Shown in pieces: positions 59,001 to 64,000 of a DNA stretch of 64,000 nt. This stretch comes from Schistosoma haematobium (Eukaryota > Platyhelminthes > Trematoda > Strigeidida > Schistosomatidae): assembly GCF_000699445.3 (NCBI RefSeq), contig NC_067196.1:22647116-22711115 (forward strand), written 5' to 3'. The translations under genes were made by a program, and so were the position numbers. Position 1 is the stretch's first letter. Each line of letters opens with the position of its first letter. The notes below the pieces were generated by a model, which had not been told where the DNA came from, ran no database searches, and was given only the letters and a program-made list of their open reading frames with translations.

Positions 59001-62000
59001 TACTTGATGTCTGCCGAGTTTCCAACTATAAATACAGTTCGTTCGTTTGTCCTTACCTATTCCTTTCTCGTTTAAATTGCTTTATTTTGGGAATTCCTAG
59101 TTCGTATAATAAGTCAAATACTTCAAATCCTCACGATGGAGCCTTTGTAGCGGTAAATAGCTCTGCAAGTCTTCGACATTGAATGCTGGCCACGTTAGTT
59201 TTGACGGACTCACCAAGCTGAAGGCGCTCGGTCATGCACCCACACCAAATCATGAGTATGAACGCTGTGCTCAACATCCCTTGCAATCGCTAGACAGATT
59301 AGTTCAGTCGATCCTCGATATATTGATAGCCTATCAAATATATCTTCGAACCTCCTATCTTTTGTCTTTTGGTTTCACCTGGTGGGTACGATTCATATTA
59401 AGTGTCACTGGTTAAAGCGCTGCCAAACTCCGAATACCTGTGGCATCTTCATTGGTGAGATCTGGGACACCAAATTATGAAGTGTGAGTCTGTTCCTTTT
59501 TAGGATTTTACATATTATTGCTTTATTTTAGCTCTTACATATTGTAATATTTTCTCCCGTGTTTTTGGATATATATGTACTTTTCACTCGTTCATTCTCG
59601 TACTTGATATTTCACCATGACGGAACAGACACTCAAGGTACTTAAGTGAAAGACCACGTCTCTACCTTCGTTTTTCAACTAATACCCTTCTGGTCAGACA
59701 ACATCAAAGCCTGACGTCTGTTACGCAGAAGCCGACTTCTACGAGCACGGCGTGAACGACACACGTGCACAATTCTTCGCAGTAGTCAAGGCACTACCGC
59801 ACTAATTAAACAGGTACGTAACACCTAGTATGTTTACTAGTGATGTTTCTGAACTCTATGAAACACTAAAACGATCTATTTCTAAACACGGAGGTCTAAC
59901 CCATCGACAAGGGTTAGATCAACTCCTTAATAATATCGACCGGCAACACGGTTCAGCGACAGACATGTTGCAAAGAATGAGAGAGGTTATCGGCCAATAA
60001 TCTTTCGATGATGGCTTATTCAGACATCCTTTCTCATCTAAACTTCGTCAACGGGTGCAAGCTTTACTGGTGTTGTCTCAGAACAACGCCGTAAACGAGC
60101 TGGCCGCATCTGCCGACCACATCCTGGAAATCACGAAATCTAATGCCGAGGTTTTTTCAGCCGAAGAAAAACCTCAAACGATCGAGAGTGACAATACGGA
60201 ATTATGTCATACACTTACACGTTATCCTAGATTTCGTTACGACTGTAAACGGTCACATACCCCGCGAATAAGTACTTCACGTAAGCGACCTGTCTCTGGA
60301 CCGCGCAAGACGGATAACCCCGACTGGTGCTGGTACCACAACCAGTATGGAGAGTCTTCCAGAAATCGCAGAAACCCAGCAATTTTCTCAACTCAAAATC
60401 AACCGACACGAAAAACAATTCTGGAAACTTTACAGCCGGCACGCGTTAACGGCAATCGTAGCTGGCAAACATAGCCGTCTGTTATAAGTCACAGATGTGA
60501 TAACGAAAGTTGGGTGATATTATCCACAACGCAACCATGTAAGCTTAATGTATCACCCAGTGTAATAACGGTCATCTGTGCGTTCAAGTAATCATAGAAT
60601 TTGTCATTTCATAATGTATTTTTTATTAAATAACTAGATTATGTTGTTAATTTTGCTCTGGTTGTAATTCTTATTCGCCACGTCTGACTGCGTTACATTG
60701 TACGTTCATTGCATACTGGAATGATATCTAATGAGTCTAATCACAACAACAACAGCAACAATTATTTTAGCTAAAAAACGAGCTTCGGCTTTGGATATCT
60801 AGTAAACAAGTCAAAACAAAACCGATTACCATTTTAAAACATAAAACTAGACAACTTGGCTGAAGAAATACATTGACTTCAGTAGCAGCAGCCAAAACCC
60901 AGAAAACAAAGCAAAATGAGGAAAAAATTTGCTTCAACATTTAGAGTATTACATTAACTTTTGTATTTTAGCACAATGAAACATTAAATTCTGTAGCTAC
61001 ACAAAACAAATAGCGGAGAAAGCACAAAACGAAGAAAGCCGGCCGCCATTGCATACCAAGATAGCGGATATAATAATTCCCACTTCATTCTGATTGGTCT
61101 CTAAGCAGACTGTCACGTTTACGAAATAGAGTTGCATTTAATAGCAGCCCGAAAGTTTGCTACCTCGGCGATGCTGGGGCAAAAGTTAGCGTTCTTTCGG
61201 AGAATTCTAACGACCGGTTTCACGAATCGATTTTAGACTTACAGGCGGCAAATGGAAAGCCTATCGCTACATATGGCAAAAGGTATGTTTACCTTAACGT
61301 GGGTTTACGCAAACCCACTCACTGGATCTTTGTTGTTGCAGGTGTTTCTACGCCAATCATTGGTATAGACCTCCCACAACACCACATTCTACTCATCGAT
61401 ACGCGCAAATGGAGGCTAGTAGACGGAAGCACTAATTTGTCTGTTCGCGCAACTTCTTTTTCCGGTTTCAGATCATCTCCAGCCACAATGAAGCACACGA
61501 TAGACCCATTATATCAACTACTACCCGTTAAGTATTATGGGATATGCCAACCGCAACCGAAATTACCATGCGCAACCAGCAAAGTTACACATCACATCAC
61601 AACTACAGGGCCACCTGTATTCTCTAAAGCACGCCGACTAGCCCTCGAAAGGCTAAGGTTGGCGAAAAACGAGTTCCACCACATGATAGACTTAGGTATT
61701 ATAAGACCGTTAGACAGCCCACGGGCATCTCCGTTGCACATGGTCCCTAAAAAGAACAGCAACGATTGTCGTCCAAATGGTGACTATCGGCGATTAAATG
61801 CGAAAACCATCCCTGGTCGTTACCCGTTGCCTCACATTCACGATTTAACAGCTACCTTGAAAGGTACAACTGTCTTTTCGAGAATCGACTTGGTTAAAGC
61901 GTATAACCAAATCCCTATGGCTACAGACAATATAGCGAAAACTGCTATCATTAATCCCTTCGAACTCTACGAATTTTTGCGAACGCCTTTCGGTCTAAGA

Positions 62001-62150
62001 AACATTACGCAAACCTTTCAGAGGTTCATAAACGACGTTTTTCGAGGTCTCAACTTCGTACATGCGTACGTTGACGACCGTCTAATCCCAAGTCCGGACA
62101 GAGAATCTCATCTCTAGCATCTGGATCTTGTTTTGGACCGACTACAAAAA
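59001..62150 (+). mobile_element. Ty3/gypsy retrotransposon, 5' half, inactive
   Basis: LTR portion with tataaata at about 59025 and the end block gggaattcctagttcgtata (about 59088-59107), as at 39.2 kb. A leader follows. Gag starts at 59619 (MTEQTLKVLK, then a stop). Gag pieces follow (CYAEADFYEHGV; ELAASADHILEITKS at about 60091-60140) and a decayed zinc knuckle (WCWYHNQYG). After a roughly 650-bp insert, protease (DAGAKVSVL, where DTG is expected) and RT are open for 272 codons (61299-62117), with VPKKNS, RIDLVKAYNQIPM, PFGLRN and AYVDD. Truncated at about 62150. The protease mutation, stops and insert show that it is dead. Confidence 0.85.
60478..61135. mobile_element. insert splitting gypsy gag and pol
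   Basis: AT-rich, A-rich non-coding DNA between the gag zinc knuckle and the protease. It begins with an imperfect inverted repeat (gttgggtgatatt against atgtatcacccag). It may be a solo LTR or non-autonomous element. Ends and target duplication could not be fixed. Confidence 0.45.
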
Positions 62151-62159
62151 TTTAAGGTT

Positions 62160-62993
62160 ATCAGACACAACAAATGTCCCTTAGGCTCTCACAAAACTGC
62201 GGACGCTCGTTTCGACCATTACGAAAGAAAGACAGTTCCGCTTTAAGCCTTTTCAAAATTTCCAAACTTAGTATTGACAATCCTGTTTCACTAAATGAAA
62301 GCTCATATGGCATGTAAAAAGAATTATCACCTGTAATTATCAATTCACAGCACCCTCGTATGGGCAGTTTGTGTTCAGTAATCTCTAATACTGAGACTTC
62401 ATTGGGTTGTAATACAACGCTAGAATCAAAACATTTCAAGTTCTTGAGTGAAATAATGGGTTTTAAACTACCTGTGTCAACAATACAGTTATGGAATGAA
62501 CCACAGGAGGCAGATAATCGCTTATGGATATGGACATTACCTGACTAAATCGTGGATAAAGATAAGTGGTAATTAGAAACACCCAACTTGATAAAGTCAA
62601 AACTACAGGGTTAACCATCATTAGTGGCAAAGGGAACAGTAGCTTTATAGACCGACTAGATATGTCCCAGTTTACCACACTAAGAGCATTCGGCATGATG
62701 AAACACACAGGAATTGCTCAAGTGAAACTTACCACAGTACAAACATTTACCGTGCCTGTGCTCATCTCTGTAAGCTGCTTTGAAGTTCTTTGTTGAATCA
62801 CTTTTCGTTTTTCCACAAGAAAAAGAACCATTACTAAACAAAAGAGAGCTTGAGAAACTTTGAGATTGTAATTAATCACGATGACTAAGCAAAGCACTAG
62901 AAACTTTTACTGGCTGAAAATCGAATTCATCCGCTGCCTCATACTTAATACATGATGTTTTAATCTCTTGGAGTAAACTTCCGGTCATCTGAA
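62160..62993 (-). mobile_element. Ty3/gypsy gag-protease fragment, minus strand
   Basis: On minus: gag C part (EADEFDFQPVKV-like acidic stretch near 62940), two zinc knuckles at about 62755-62655 (CLYCGKFHLSNSC and C-x2-C-x3-GH; a stop replaces a residue), a protease with IVDTGSLKPIIS at about 62490-62450, and the rest of the protease domain to 62165. Different family from the + strand element that it abuts. Confidence 0.75.
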
Positions 62994-63600
62994 CGCTTCA
63001 TGTTGCAAGTTAGAAGGCAGAAGACGAGTGGAGAAGGATCTTATTCCAACCAGTGTCAAATATGATACAAAATATTACAGTATTTAACGATTCTAATAAA
63101 AACAAAACCATGATTACAACCATCCAGTTAACATCTAGTGGTTCTTAGCATTTGTTCAATCGGCAAGCTACACATCGGGATTCTGGAATGTTCTTCCAGA
63201 CGATGATTGCATGTAATGTGTCTTTCTGAGCCTCTTAGAGTTTTTTTTGAGTTCACTGGTAGTCGTCTCCACAGTTTCTATAATTCTAAGTGCGCTTTAA
63301 TAAAAAATCTACAAGTGCACAATTTTATTCATTTTATACAACACAGTCGAAAGGGGGAATGATTCAAAATGGTAGCCGCCATCAACAAATATTAAATAAA
63401 ACATCATAGATGTAGTTCATAAAACCATAGAATTCATTTGAAACGTAAGAAGAACAAAAACTACGATAAAAACTACTAATACAGTCTCAACTAGGATTTT
63501 TAAAAAACGATGAAATGTACAGCTAAAGGCATCAAGAAGATTAAATTACAAAAATAAGTATGTAGCGTGGTGTCGAGTTGAGGTTAACTATGAACACCGC
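62994..63600. other. no gene seen
   Basis: AT-rich DNA, possibly upstream gag or LTR of the minus-strand gypsy fragment. Nothing specific recognised. Confidence 0.4.
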
Positions 63601-63967
63601 TACCAAGAAACACGTGCCAAATAAATCAGAAGGCGAAGGTTGGACGTAACCAAATAGATCCATAAAATCCCCGAGAAGCCAAATATCAGAAGGCAATTAA
63701 TGGACCAAGTCGATGTTTATTTGCTGGCGATCTCGTGGCATCGAAAGGATACCGAGATCGTGCCAGGATACAACCTTGGTTACAGAAGGTAACCGAATTC
63801 GCGCGAAGTTACAATCGAAGTGTAAGTACAAGAATGGAAGCAGAATATAGCTGTCATTAGCACAGTCAAACAAAAGCACGTTAAAACAAACACTGGTACA
63901 GTTGGTTATAATAATAATTGTTCTTATTAAACCAGTCGTGTTCTCGTGATAAATGTGAGTCACTACA
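63600..63967 (-). mobile_element. LTR of a minus-strand LTR retrotransposon
   Basis: Read on minus, it starts TGTAGTGACTCAC at 63967 directly after a polypurine tract, has AATAAA within cagcaaataaacatc (about 63720) and continues to roughly 63600. The inner end is uncertain. The internal region would lie beyond the window end. Confidence 0.6.
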
Positions 63968-63980
63968 GGAGCCCCCCGCT
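63968..63980 (-). other. polypurine tract
   Basis: AGCGGGGGGCTCC on minus, immediately before the LTR start. This is the plus-strand priming site expected at the inner edge of a 3' LTR. Confidence 0.6.
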
Positions 63981-64000
63981 AGAAAGGGTTTACACTTTCG

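Overview
The window looks like a piece of a schistosome (blood fluke, Schistosoma) genome. It is AT-rich DNA with multi-exon genes, large internal introns, tiny 35-37 nt introns at one 5' gene end, and retroelement types typical of schistosomes: RTE- and CR1-like LINEs, Penelope-like elements (PLEs) with GIY-YIG domains, Ty3/gypsy elements, and S-alpha-like hammerhead retroposons. The species cannot be fixed from this window alone.

Left part (1-36.9 kb), three genes on the + strand. (1) The 3' part of a large unrecognised gene enters at base 1 and ends at 10152. (2) PPIH, the spliceosomal U4/U6 snRNP cyclophilin, has six exons (11665-21172) that spell a complete 185-aa protein. (3) A TIPIN/Swi3 replication-fork protection gene has six recognised coding exons (22893-36867), but its ATG exon was not found. 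Introns hold most of the repeats: an internally deleted RTE element in PPIH intron 4, a 513-bp solo LTR with a 4-bp target duplication in TIPIN, LINE 3' ends, hammerhead retroposons and palindromic PLE remnants.

Middle (36.9-48.7 kb): a graveyard of elements. It contains a decayed Ty3/gypsy element, a head-to-head double PLE inserted inside that element's integrase and flanked by a 12-bp duplication, a CR1-like reverse transcriptase, a LINE 5' repeat and a second PLE family.

Right part: a convergent gene pair meets at 49.3 kb. A small 90-aa two-exon gene of unknown function (+, 48772-49286) faces an E2F4/5-type transcription factor (-, 58527-49357). The stops are 70 bp apart and the 3' ends are predicted to overlap. 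The E2F model joins the DNA-binding domain, coiled coil, marked box and C-terminal retinoblastoma-binding motif across six exons.

Far right (59-64 kb): a Ty3/gypsy element on + with gag, protease and RT remains, broken by a roughly 650-bp insert. It abuts a minus-strand gypsy gag-protease fragment. At the window end lies the polypurine tract and LTR start of another minus-strand LTR element.

PPIH, TIPIN and E2F all serve nuclear processes (splicing, fork protection, S-phase transcription), but nothing in the sequence shows that they are co-regulated.
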